A stretch of 64,000 bases of DNA from Planctomycetota bacterium (GTDB taxonomy: Bacteria > Planctomycetota > UBA1135 > UBA2386). The stretch is from the NCBI GenBank assembly GCA_020638695.1, contig JACKIB010000012.1, positions 1 through 64,000 of the forward strand. The letters are read 5' to 3'. The stretch's first letter is position 1; each line of letters starts with the position of its first letter. Under the pieces are notes generated by a model, which was not told the DNA's origin, made no database searches, and saw only the letters and a list, made by a program, of their open reading frames with translations. Of this stretch, positions 1-8,238 are shown piece after piece. The position numbers and the translations under genes were made by a program.

Positions 1-2
1 TC

Positions 3-701
3 GGCTTCCTGGCCAAGAGCGCCGGCATCATCCATCCCAGGCTCGGTCCGTACCTGCTGCTGGCCGAGGTGCTGAGTCCACTCGAGCTACCGGCCGACCC
101 ACTGTCTCCGGGTAGCTGCGGCACGTGCACGGCCTGCCTGGACGCCTGCCCCACCGGCGCGATCACCGCCCCGCATCGCGTCGATGCGACGCAGTGCATC
201 AGCTACACCACGATCGAACTGCGCGGGTTCATCCCGGAACCACTGCGCGCACCGCAGCGCGACTGGTTGTTCGGCTGTGACATCTGCCTGGAGGTGTGTC
301 CGTTCGCGCGCCGCGGCCGTGCCGCGAACACAGCGACCGCGGCCCGGCCCGCCTGGTTGCAGCCACACCGAGTGCTGTCGACCTACGACCTGGTCGGCGT
401 GTTGGAACTCAGCGAGGCCGACTACCAACGCGACTGGGTGGGGACGGCGATGCGCCGCGCGACACGCTCGGGGCTGCGGCGCAATGCCGCGGTCGTGCTC
501 GGCAACCTCGGCGATGCCACCGCCGCTGGCGCGCTGCGTGGCGCACTCGACGACGCCGACCCGGTTGTCCGAGGGCACGCCGCGTGGGCCCTGGGTCGCA
601 TCGGTGGAGCGCGCGACGCGCTGGACCGGCAACTGGGCCGGGAGGTGGACCCACGGGTCCGGACCGAACTCACCGCGGCGCTGGAGCGCGGGCGCCGCTG
701 A
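3..701 (+). CDS. queG: Epoxyqueuosine reductase QueG, C-terminal part
   Basis: The gene enters from the left edge already open, so the cobalamin-binding N-terminal half is missing. QueG is a cytoplasmic cobalamin and 4Fe-4S enzyme that reduces epoxyqueuosine in tRNA to queuosine. The visible part starts in the GFLAKSAG...HPRLG segment, which corresponds to GFIGKN..INPRFGS in the family. It then carries two ferredoxin-type clusters, CGTCTACLDACP and CDICLEVCP, separated by the family segment CISYTTIE. The last 80 or so residues have the look of HEAT (PBS-lyase) repeats (NLGDATAAGAL, DADPVVRGHAAWALGRIG), as QueG normally ends. Another queuosine gene, queE, lies at 14.6 kb. The 5' end is absent only because of the window edge. 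Confidence 0.93.
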   Translation, partial: GFLAKSAGIIHPRLGPYLLLAEVLSPLELPADPLSPGSCGTCTACLDACPTGAITAPHRVDATQCISYTTIELRGFIPEPLRAPQRDWLFGCDICLEVCPFARRGRAANTATAARPAWLQPHRVLSTYDLVGVLELSEADYQRDWVGTAMRRATRSGLRRNAAVVLGNLGDATAAGALRGALDDADPVVRGHAAWALGRIGGARDALDRQLGREVDPRVRTELTAALERGRR

Positions 702-966
702 CGTCGCACGGCGACACCGTGTCGATCCACTTCGACATCGCGCCGCAAGGGCCGATGACGCCGATGCGCCGCGGCGCGACGCCACGGAACACACCCTGTC
801 GTGTCGAATCCACGCGACACCCGCGCGAAGTCGCCGACCTGAGAGCCGGAGCGAGATCCGCCCACACCAGCGGCGGTTGAGCGCTTTCCGCCGTGTTCTC
901 GGCGAGTTGGCAAGCGACGTGCTCCTCGTCCCGCGGTCAGAAACAGCGAACGGGGGAAGCAGGATC

Positions 967-1158
967 ATGAGCACGCAGGACTACGAGAACGACAAGAAGT
1001 GGTGTGAGAAGTGCAAGCGCTACCAGCGCTACTTGATGAGCGTCGATCGTTCGTACTGCGTCGACTGCGGCAGCGAGGTGCGCCTGTTCAGCAAGGAAGA
1101 CGCGGTGGCGTTCGGCCGCGACCTGGAGAAGCGCCGCTGGCGCGGCACCGGCTCCTGA
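967..1158 (+). CDS. Small zinc-ribbon protein, 63 aa
   Basis: A 63-residue protein with two CxxC knuckles (CEKC near residue 13 and CVDC near residue 31), the spacing of a zinc ribbon. It is charged, especially at the C-terminal end, and has no signal peptide or membrane segment, so it should be cytoplasmic. The ATG at 967 was chosen because a purine-rich GGGGGA lies about 9 bases upstream and coding character begins there. The same frame is open much further upstream, but only as an antisense shadow of queG. Function is unknown; a nucleic-acid or ribosome-associated role is possible but is only an inference from size and fold. Confidence 0.7.
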   Translation: MSTQDYENDKKWCEKCKRYQRYLMSVDRSYCVDCGSEVRLFSKEDAVAFGRDLEKRRWRGTGS

Positions 1159-1243
1159 ATCCGGAGCATCGCGGCAGCTGAGCCGCGGTTTCGGGGCGAC
1201 CGCGCGGTACACTCCGCGTTCCGTTCGACCCGCGAGATCGCCC

Positions 1244-2794
1244 GTGCCCTACTCAGACTTCCGCAACGAACCGTTCACCGACTTCTCCAAGCCGGACAAC
1301 CTGGCTGCTTTCTCGGCTGCGCTCGCAGCCGTGCAGGACACCTTCGGACGCGACCACGGCGCGTGGATCGACGGGGAAGAGGTGCTCGACCGTCCGATGT
1401 TGGAGAGCCGCGATCCCGGTGACCTCGACCGGTTGATCGGGCGCTATGCGCAGTGCGATGCCGACGACGCGGCACGCGCAGTGGTCGCCGCCCATCGCGC
1501 CTTCGACACCTGGCGGTTCGTGAGTGCTCAGGAACGGGTCGACATCTTCCTGCGTGCCGCCGCGATGCTGCGCGAGCGCAAGCATCTGTTCTCGGCGATG
1601 ATGGTGTTCGAGGCCGGGAAGAACTGGGCCGAAGCGGATGCCGACACCGCCGAGTGCATCGACTTCATGGACTACTACGCACGCCAAGCGCGCGCCTTGG
1701 CGTCCCCCCCACCCCTCACCCCGGTCGACGGCGAACGCAACCACTTGCGGTACCTTCCGCTCGGCGTCGGCGCGGTCATTCCGCCGTGGAACTTCCCGTT
1801 GGCGATCATGGCCGGTATGTCGAGCGCCGCACTGGTGTCCGGCAACACCGTGGTCCTCAAGCCGGCGAGCCCGACGCCGGGTATCGCCACGATGTGGGTC
1901 GAGCTGATGTACGAAGCCGGACTGCCGCGCAACACGCTGCACTTGGTCAGCGGCGGCGGCGGCACCGTCGGCGAGACGATGGTCAACCACCCGTTGACCC
2001 GGTTCATCTCGTTCACCGGCAGCCGCGAAGTCGGGCTGCACATCTTCGAGCGTTCGTCGCGCACTCAGCCCGGGCAGGTCTGGATGAAGCGCCTGGTCGC
2101 CGAGATGGGCGGCAAGGACGGCATCCTGGTCGACGACCACTGCGACCTGGAGAAGGCGGTGGACGCGGTGCTGGCGTCGGCGTTCGGGTTCCAGGGCCAG
2201 AAGTGTTCGGCCTGCTCTCGGGCGATGATCCACCAGAAGGTGTACGACGAGTTCACCACCAAGCTGATCGCCAAGGTGAAGACCATCACCCAGGGGCACC
2301 CGTCGGACCGTGCCCACTTCATGGGTCCGGTGATCGACCGGAACGCCCACGACAAGATCCTCGAGTACATCGAGATCGGCAAGGGCGAGGGCGAGCTGCT
2401 CACCGGCGGTGGCAAGGCGAGTGGCAACGGCTACTACATCCAGCCGACGGTGTTCGGCGATGTGGACCCGATGGCGCGGATCTCCCGCGAGGAGATCTTC
2501 GGTCCGGTGCTGGCGCTGATCCGGGTACGGGACTTCGAGCACGGTCTCGAAGTCGCCAACAACACCGAGTACGGCCTCACCGGATCGGTGTTCACCGACG
2601 TCGAAGCGCACAAGCAGCTGGCGATCGACCGCTTCCACGTCGGCAACTTCTACATCAACCGCAAGTGCACCGGCGCGCTGGTCGGCGGGCATCCGTTCGG
2701 CGGCTTCAACATGTCCGGCACCGACAGCAAGGCGGGCGGCCCCGACTACCTGCTGTTGTTCACCCAAGCGAAGACGGTCAGCGAGAAGATCTGA
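1244..2794 (+). CDS. pruA: L-glutamate gamma-semialdehyde (1-pyrroline-5-carboxylate) dehydrogenase
   Basis: A 516-residue NAD-dependent aldehyde dehydrogenase that oxidises glutamate semialdehyde to glutamate, the second step of proline and arginine degradation. The subfamily is read from the N-terminus (NEPFTDFSKPDN..AF) and the end (GGFNMSGTDSKAGGPDYL), both typical of RocA/PruA rather than other ALDHs. The cofactor segment PWNFPLAIMAG is present, as are the general base Glu287 in EMGGK and the catalytic Cys321 in GFQGQKCSACSR. Length fits the stand-alone form without a fused proline dehydrogenase. The start is the GTG at 1244; no upstream in-frame alternative matches the family N-terminus. 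It converges with the next gene, the two 3' ends overlapping by 17 bp. Confidence 0.93.
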   Translation: MPYSDFRNEPFTDFSKPDNLAAFSAALAAVQDTFGRDHGAWIDGEEVLDRPMLESRDPGDLDRLIGRYAQCDADDAARAVVAAHRAFDTWRFVSAQERVDIFLRAAAMLRERKHLFSAMMVFEAGKNWAEADADTAECIDFMDYYARQARALASPPPLTPVDGERNHLRYLPLGVGAVIPPWNFPLAIMAGMSSAALVSGNTVVLKPASPTPGIATMWVELMYEAGLPRNTLHLVSGGGGTVGETMVNHPLTRFISFTGSREVGLHIFERSSRTQPGQVWMKRLVAEMGGKDGILVDDHCDLEKAVDAVLASAFGFQGQKCSACSRAMIHQKVYDEFTTKLIAKVKTITQGHPSDRAHFMGPVIDRNAHDKILEYIEIGKGEGELLTGGGKASGNGYYIQPTVFGDVDPMARISREEIFGPVLALIRVRDFEHGLEVANNTEYGLTGSVFTDVEAHKQLAIDRFHVGNFYINRKCTGALVGGHPFGGFNMSGTDSKAGGPDYLLLFTQAKTVSEKI

Positions 2795-3419
2795 TCCGCT
2801 GCCGGCCCCGCTTCCGCGCTTCCGCGGGGCGCTGGGCTTCCGGCGTGGGCGGCGCGGGTTCGGGATCCGGCTCGGGCGGATTCGATGCCGCGCCGAGCAG
2901 TCGGGAGATCTCGTCGCCGATCGCGTCGGTGAACTCGCCGTCGACGTCGAGTGCGCGCGCAGTGCGCAGCCAGGTCCGCGCACCGGACAGGTCGCCGGCT
3001 CGCGCCGACGCGGTGCCGAGGGCCAGTGCCGCCGGAACGTCCCAGGGGTCGCGGCGAAGGATCTGCCGGAAGTTGGCGATCGCCTCGGGTAGCTCGTCGC
3101 GCAGGTAGTGGGTGAACCCGGCGCGGTACAGGGCTTCGCGGCGCAACAGTGTCGACGGCCGACTGCGCCGGATGCGCGCGGTGATGAACGCGATCAGTTC
3201 GAACAGCGACCAGAGCTGCCAGGCGAGCAACGCGGTGTAGAACACCCAATCGGCTCGCCCGAACGCGAAGCGCTGCAGCAACGCGATGTCGGCGAGCACC
3301 CAGGCACCCATCAACAACGCCAGTCCGCGCACCCGGCGGCCGGTGCGCAGGTAGAGGTACGCCACCACCTGCCCGGCGGTGAACAGCACCAGGTTGAAGA
3401 GGACCGACTCGGCGAACAC
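2778..3419 (-). CDS. Membrane protein with N-terminal helices and TPR-like domain
   Basis: About 213 residues if started at the GTG at 3419; an earlier start at 3548 would add an arginine-rich stretch and overlap the thiE leader, so the shorter form is preferred. Three hydrophobic segments are visible in the first 90 residues (ESVLFNLVLFTAGQVVAYL, GLALLMGAWVLADIALL, FYTALLAWQLWSLFELIAF). They are followed by one or two TPR-like helical pairs (AGFTHYLRDELPEAIANFRQIL, AALALGTASARAGDLSGARTWL) and a proline-, arginine-rich tail. Function is unknown. It is divergent from thiE (145 bp) and convergent with pruA. Confidence 0.7.
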   Translation of the reverse strand: MFAESVLFNLVLFTAGQVVAYLYLRTGRRVRGLALLMGAWVLADIALLQRFAFGRADWVFYTALLAWQLWSLFELIAFITARIRRSRPSTLLRREALYRAGFTHYLRDELPEAIANFRQILRRDPWDVPAALALGTASARAGDLSGARTWLRTARALDVDGEFTDAIGDEISRLLGAASNPPEPDPEPAPPTPEAQRPAEARKRGRQRIRSSR

Positions 3420-3564
3420 AGTGGGATCATAGGTCGGCGTGGGGCACCGGCAATGCACCTTGCGGCGCCGCGCCCTGGTTCCCGATCCGCGCAACGGGTC
3501 TGGTCCCGACCGGGCTCGCGTTGCAAGCCGCCAGCGAATGCCGTGCAATGCGCGCGGGGTGCCG

Positions 3565-4182
3565 ATGAAGATCGACTGGACGACGCGCCGACTCTACCTG
3601 CTGTTCACCCCGGTGCAGTGCGCCGGGGAGCCGTGGGAGACCCTCGCGGCGGCCCTGCGCGGCGGGGTCCAACTGGTGCAATGGCGCGTCGCCGAAGCGG
3701 ACCCGATGGGGCTGCAGCGCTGCGTGCGGTTGTGCACCGAGCACGATGTGCCGGTGTTGGTCAACGACCACGTGGCACTGGCGGCAGCGGCCGGGGCAGC
3801 TGGGGCGCACATCGGGCAAGACGACATGCCGGCGGCAGCGGCGCGCGCACTACTCGGGCCCGAGCGCTACCTCGGCATCAGCACGCACCACGCCGACCAG
3901 GTGCGCCGTGCGGAGGCTGACGGCGCCGACTACCTCGGACTGGGTCCGTGCTTCCCGACGGCCACCAAGGGATACCGTCAGGGACTCGACCCCGCGGTCC
4001 TCGAGGCGGCACGCCGCGTCGCTTCGCTGCCGGTATTCGCGATCGGCGGACTCGACGCGGCGCGAATCGCCGCGCTGCGCAGGTGCGGCTTCCGGCACTT
4101 CGCCGTCAGCGGAGCGGTGCTCGGCGCAGAAGACCCCGAAGGTGCCGCAGCCGCGCTGCGCCGCGCCGTCGATGCGGACTGA
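3565..4182 (+). CDS. thiE: Thiamine-phosphate synthase
   Basis: A 205-residue TIM-barrel enzyme that joins hydroxymethylpyrimidine diphosphate to thiazole phosphate to give thiamine monophosphate in the cytoplasm. Recognisable family blocks in order are LYLLFTPVQ, VQLVQWR, VLVNDHVALA, GAHIGQDDMP, LGISTHHADQ, GADYLGLGPCFPTATK, FAIGGLD and AVSGAVL. Length matches stand-alone ThiE. The ATG at 3565 gives the usual N-terminus; upstream in-frame sequence has no coding resemblance. The usual QLREK motif reads QWRVA here, a mild divergence around a pyrophosphate-binding lysine, so substrate handling may differ slightly. No other thiamine genes and no riboswitch-like leader were recognised nearby. Confidence 0.9.
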   Translation: MKIDWTTRRLYLLFTPVQCAGEPWETLAAALRGGVQLVQWRVAEADPMGLQRCVRLCTEHDVPVLVNDHVALAAAAGAAGAHIGQDDMPAAAARALLGPERYLGISTHHADQVRRAEADGADYLGLGPCFPTATKGYRQGLDPAVLEAARRVASLPVFAIGGLDAARIAALRRCGFRHFAVSGAVLGAEDPEGAAAALRRAVDAD

Positions 4183-4574
4183 GCCGCGCGCCGAAAGCTC
4201 GCGCCGCGGACCGTGCTGGACAGCGTGGCGTGGTCGCGCACGATTGTCTGCAGCAGGTGCGGTCCGGAGGCACTCCCGTCCTTCGCGCCAAGGCGGCGCA
4301 ACGCGACGCGATGTGCTGCGGAGCCGCGGATCGTGCCGGCACGCGGAGATTCTCCGGTACCTTCCAAGGCACCTGGGCAGCTGCGTCTCCAGCGGGCGGC
4401 GGCACCGGAAGCTCCAACAAGCAAGCGGCCGAGGCCTCTTGGCGGCGCGCGGCGCCGCGCTCACCCAAGGCCTTGGGTGCGGCCTTGGCCGCGATAGGCA
4501 GCGTCGCGAGATCGTGCGAGGTTGTTGCCCGGAGGCGGGTTCGGAGAGCTTCGCCGTCGGTGACGCGGTGCAGC
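4183..4574. other. Intergenic region between convergent thiE and DUF6600-like gene
   Basis: No gene with credible protein character was found on either strand. A short sequence at 4501-4528 (GCGTCGCGAGATCGTG then AGGTTGTTG after two extra bases) recurs at 33873-33899 just after the last ExbD gene, so this spacer holds one copy of a short dispersed repeat. No strong terminator hairpin was seen. Confidence 0.5.
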
Positions 4575-5786
4575 TCAGCGACGCACCGGAGCCCGCTCGC
4601 GTTCGTCGCCGCGGCCCGTGCGCGGCCGGCGGCGCGGGCTTCGAGACCCCGGTCGGGGCTCTTCGCGGCGGGATTCTTCGCGGCGGGGTTCAGGGCGGAC
4701 AGGAGTGACACGTGGGTCGCGCGGGTGCGGATCCGGGCGGGTCGGCACGCGGCGTGGATCTCGGGGCGTCGGACGCGCCGCACGCGGGTCCGAAGGGGTG
4801 GGGCGGGTGTCGCGAGGTGTCGGATGCACGACCCTGGGATCGGTTCGCGTCGGGGTCGATCGAGCGTCCCGAGGCGTCGGGCGAGCAGTGCGCGGATCGG
4901 GTCGGGGCGCGACGCGCGGATCGCGATGCGGCCGGTACATCGGCACCTCGCGCCCACGGGTGCGCCCCCGGTCGAACTGATCGCGCGAACCACCGACGTA
5001 GCGGATGGTGTGCAGCGGCACGCGCCGGTGGGTCGCCCGCTCGATCCGTCCCACGTCGACACAACGGTTGACCACGCGACCGCGCGACCACTCGTAGCGC
5101 GTGATCACGCGCGTCCGCCCCCAGATCTCCCGGTGCCGGTGATGGCCGACGTAGTAGCGGACGAGACTCGGAGCGAGGAACCACCGCAGCTCGACGAAGC
5201 TCCACCACCCCAGCTCGAGCCGAGCCTCGAGGTGCGGACCGGTCCACAAAAGCCCGACACCGGAACGCCACACCGCCGCGGGCGGCAGCGGCGCCCAACC
5301 GATGAAGGTATCGTCGCTGCGCCAGGACACCCAAGCCGGCCCCCATACCGTTCCCGGGACCCACACCCAACCACGACCTGTGAGGTAGGCCCAGCGACCG
5401 TAGTGGAACGGCGCCCAACCCCACGGCCAGTCGGACACCCACGTCCACCCGTAGACGGTCTGCACCCAGTGCCCGCGCGTGTACGGCCGCCATGAAGGAT
5501 CCTGAATCCGCGGCACCCAGACCGTCCCGTAGACCGGCACGACCAGCCACATGCCGTACGGCGACAATTCGCGTTCGAACGTCGCTTGGTCGACCTCGTC
5601 GACCGGCGCGGCACTCTGCGCGGTGTCGACGCCCGGAGGGGGCGGCGCCTGGTTGTATGCGGCGGTGTCGACCCGCGTGCGACGGACGATGCAACCGCTG
5701 CACAGCAGAGCGAGGGACAGCGCGACGATCCATCGCGACGCGCCCGAGGCGACGCCCCGGCGGCGGGACGGGTTGACGGGGTTCAT
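4575..5786 (-). CDS. DUF6600-like lipoprotein with WG-rich repeats and basic Pro/Arg tail
   Basis: About 403 residues (ATG 5786; a GTG one codon earlier is possible). The N-terminus is a lipoprotein signal with lipobox LLCSGC, so the mature protein is expected to be lipid-anchored. Residues 60 to 240 are very rich in Trp, Gly and Tyr in a repeating pattern (GTVWVPRIQ, TRGHWVQTVYGWTWVSDWPWGWAPFHYGRWAY, GRGWVWVPG), which is the pattern of the DUF6600/YXWGXW family. The last 140 residues are disordered and basic, built from loosely repeated DPR and PTPRD units. Function is unknown; a surface or polymer-binding role is only a guess. Confidence 0.8.
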   Translation of the reverse strand: MNPVNPSRRRGVASGASRWIVALSLALLCSGCIVRRTRVDTAAYNQAPPPPGVDTAQSAAPVDEVDQATFERELSPYGMWLVVPVYGTVWVPRIQDPSWRPYTRGHWVQTVYGWTWVSDWPWGWAPFHYGRWAYLTGRGWVWVPGTVWGPAWVSWRSDDTFIGWAPLPPAAVWRSGVGLLWTGPHLEARLELGWWSFVELRWFLAPSLVRYYVGHHRHREIWGRTRVITRYEWSRGRVVNRCVDVGRIERATHRRVPLHTIRYVGGSRDQFDRGRTRGREVPMYRPHRDPRVAPRPDPRTARPTPRDARSTPTRTDPRVVHPTPRDTRPTPSDPRAARPTPRDPRRVPTRPDPHPRDPRVTPVRPEPRREESRREEPRPGSRSPRRRPRTGRGDERERAPVRR

Positions 5787-5909
5787 CACCGGCCAACTTA
5801 CCGGAACAGCCCGTTGCGTGCAGCGCGCGCAGTTTCTCCCGGCGAATCTCGGCGCCAGCGGGCCTTCGAGACACCAACCGGCACCTGTCTACCCCAGGAG
5901 ACCCTTCGC

Positions 5910-6347
5910 ATGAGAACTTTCCTTTCTGTCGTTCTGGCCGTCGCCGCCACCGCCACCCTCGCCGTGTCCGCCACCGCCCAGGTCCGCCAGATCCCCAGCA
6001 CCGGCTGCGGCAACGTCTACCCCACCACCACCGGCAGCCCGGCGATCGGCCAAGGCTTCGGGATCATCGCCGGTCCGTGCCGCACCGTCGCCGCGCAGCC
6101 GGTGATCTTCTTCGGCGCGTCCGTCAACACGCTGACGCTGCCGGTGCCGCCGGCCTGCACCAGTGGCTGCGTGATGGCCACCCGGCCGCTGATCGTGCTC
6201 CAGCAGTCGGCGTTCCGCGCGCTGATCCCCAACGACCGCTCGCTGATCGGCGTGAAGTTCGTCGCGCAGACCGGTTGCGTCGAGGCGATCCGCCCCGCGT
6301 TCTGCATCACTCTGCACGGTGGACTGGCGGTGCAGATCACCGCGTAG
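5910..6347 (+). CDS. Small secreted protein, paralogue of the gene at 43.8 kb
   Basis: A 145-residue protein with a clean signal peptide (MRTFLSVVLAVAATATLAV...ATAQ) and a mature part that is Gly/Pro/Cys-rich. It shares its architecture with the protein at 43787-44233: both start the mature part with (I/L)PSTGC, both contain IPNDR(S/T)LIG(V/F)KF followed by QxGC, and both end in Q(I/V)T(A). The pattern resembles short secreted proteins common in some planctomycetes. The cysteines suggest disulfides outside the cytoplasm. The start is supported by AGGAG nine bases upstream of the ATG. Function is unknown. Confidence 0.75.
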   Translation: MRTFLSVVLAVAATATLAVSATAQVRQIPSTGCGNVYPTTTGSPAIGQGFGIIAGPCRTVAAQPVIFFGASVNTLTLPVPPACTSGCVMATRPLIVLQQSAFRALIPNDRSLIGVKFVAQTGCVEAIRPAFCITLHGGLAVQITA

Positions 6348-6353
6348 CGTCGA

Positions 6354-8237
6354 CTACTGCACTTGGAACAGCGCCGTGTGCTGCCAGCTCTGGCTGGCAG
6401 TCGCGGCGGTGATGTGCAACTTGTAGCTCGCTGCCGGCAGGTAGGCCGGCACGTGCATCGCGAGCAACACGGTCCGCCCGCGCGGGCCCACCGCGACTTC
6501 GGACCGGCCGGCGAACACGTAGTCGGTGATGTCCACCCGCTGGGTGCCAACTTCGAGTTCGATGCGGAACGCGGTGACCGTGCTGAAGTCGGTGTCGGTC
6601 GAGGCCGCGAACCGCAACGTCAACGGCGCCGCGTAGGCAACCGAGCTCGGTTCGGCGTGCGCCCGCACGTCGAAGCCGGTGAACGCTCGGGGGTTCATCG
6701 CCCACAGCGGGCCCTGCGTGGTCTGACCCACCGGGTCGCGCAGCGCGACTCGGTAGTACAGGCCGGGCACGTCCGGGATGCCGGCCAGCGCGAAATCGTG
6801 TCGACTGCGGTAGATCGTGCCGTGGTCGACCGTGGTCGTCAGCGCGGTCGCCGCAGTGCCGTACTCGAGCCTGCAGGTGCAGAGGTCCGGATCCGCCGGG
6901 CGCCGCGGCACCACGACGCGCAACGTGGCGCTACTGCCCTTGGGGTCGACCACGCCCGCATCCGCGAGCGGCGGCGGCGTGGTGTCAGCGACTCGCACGC
7001 GGCTCGCGGAATACGGTGCGTACAGCGGGTCCCCCATGTTCACCGTCTGCCAGAACAGGGACGGTTGCGACAACGACGCGGCCTCGGCGAAGGTGAACCC
7101 CTGGACCAGGTAGTAGAGCAGCACCTCAGGGCGTGTGTGCCCGTTCAGGTACGGCTCGGCGACCACGCCGCAGCCGGCGCTCAACCCACGGGCGAATGCC
7201 GAGGCGAGGAACGACCCGGTGTAGGCGTTCTCGTAGCCGTTGATCGAATTGCTGTTGAGGTCACAGGCGATCGATCCCGGCAGCCACTCCCACGCATCGA
7301 CGTACTGCCCATAGTTGTACCAACCACCGTACAGGAACGCCGCGCGGGCGCGGAGTGCGGGGCTGTTGTCCTGCCACACCGCGCCGGTCTCGCCGATCTC
7401 CGCGCCCGAAGCCTCCCAGTAGGTCGGTAGCCCGACCAGCGGCGGGAAGAACTTGCCGAACGCCATGTCGTGATCCGCATTCTGGTAGGCGGTGTAGCCG
7501 AACGGATACCCCGCCTTCTGCACAGCGTCCGTGTAGTAGCCGTAGCGCGTGTCGATGTAGGCGTTGCCGGGCATGCGCCCGACACCGACACCCTCGTGCA
7601 GCTCGCCGTAGCGCGCCCCGTCGATCAAGTCCTTGGCAGCGTCGACGTCGGTGCCGTCGAGGCGATGGACCAAGTACATGTCGTGCACGCTGAACCGGTA
7701 GGTCGCGTGATCGAACCGACCCTTGTCGGGCAACACCGACGGCGAGGGCTCGAGGTACGGGTTGCTGGAGAACCACGTGCCGATCGGGCAGGTGGTTCGG
7801 TCGCCGAGCGCGTTCGGCACCTGGATCAGACTGTCGACCGCCCGCCGGGCATTGCTCGCCACGGGGATGTTCATGAAGTACGGAACGCCGTAACAAAACA
7901 CCAACGTGTCGATCTTGGTCGGCCCTGCGGCCGCGAGCGCCGCCTTGACGGGCGTGACCAGCTCGTCGTGGAACGTCTGCCATGCCGAGGCATTGGTCCA
8001 ACCTCGCGGCGTGCCCGTGATCGACAGCGGCACCAGGCGGGCCGCTGGGATGTTGCGCGCCGTCGCGTAGTAGCGCGCCACCTCCTCCGAGTCGCCCATG
8101 CCATCCCCGTTCTGGTCCGGCCACGTGCGGTGGTAGAAGACCAGCACGCGGTTGGGATCGTCCGGCGTGGTCTGCGCGGGAAGGACGTCGAGAATCAGCG
8201 CCAGCGCAGACAGGCACAGGGCGGGACTGGGGTTCAT
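6354..8237 (-). CDS. TIGR03790-like exported protein
   Basis: A 627-residue protein with an N-terminal signal (SALALILDVLPAQ). The first 450 residues match my recollection of the TIGR03790 family: NRVLVFYHRTWP, a run on S/EVARYYATARNIP, TLVFCYGVPYFM, a GEVGRMPG-like block (GVGVGRMPGNAY), FLYGGWYNYGQY, SFLASAFARGLSAGCGVVAEPYL and GDPLYAPY near the end of the domain. The C-terminal 170 residues look like beta-rich interaction domains. Molecular function of the family is not known to me. It is the last gene of a minus-strand run, starting 1 bp after the stop of the multi-protease gene, so co-translation is likely. It converges with the small secreted protein gene. Confidence 0.8.
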   Translation of the reverse strand: MNPSPALCLSALALILDVLPAQTTPDDPNRVLVFYHRTWPDQNGDGMGDSEEVARYYATARNIPAARLVPLSITGTPRGWTNASAWQTFHDELVTPVKAALAAAGPTKIDTLVFCYGVPYFMNIPVASNARRAVDSLIQVPNALGDRTTCPIGTWFSSNPYLEPSPSVLPDKGRFDHATYRFSVHDMYLVHRLDGTDVDAAKDLIDGARYGELHEGVGVGRMPGNAYIDTRYGYYTDAVQKAGYPFGYTAYQNADHDMAFGKFFPPLVGLPTYWEASGAEIGETGAVWQDNSPALRARAAFLYGGWYNYGQYVDAWEWLPGSIACDLNSNSINGYENAYTGSFLASAFARGLSAGCGVVAEPYLNGHTRPEVLLYYLVQGFTFAEAASLSQPSLFWQTVNMGDPLYAPYSASRVRVADTTPPPLADAGVVDPKGSSATLRVVVPRRPADPDLCTCRLEYGTAATALTTTVDHGTIYRSRHDFALAGIPDVPGLYYRVALRDPVGQTTQGPLWAMNPRAFTGFDVRAHAEPSSVAYAAPLTLRFAASTDTDFSTVTAFRIELEVGTQRVDITDYVFAGRSEVAVGPRGRTVLLAMHVPAYLPAASYKLHITAATASQSWQHTALFQVQ

Positions 8238-8238
8238 G

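Noticed and set aside
1253..2983. 576-residue minus-strand frame opposite pruA
   Set aside because: Shadow of pruA; no domain, no signal and biased Arg/His/Asp composition.
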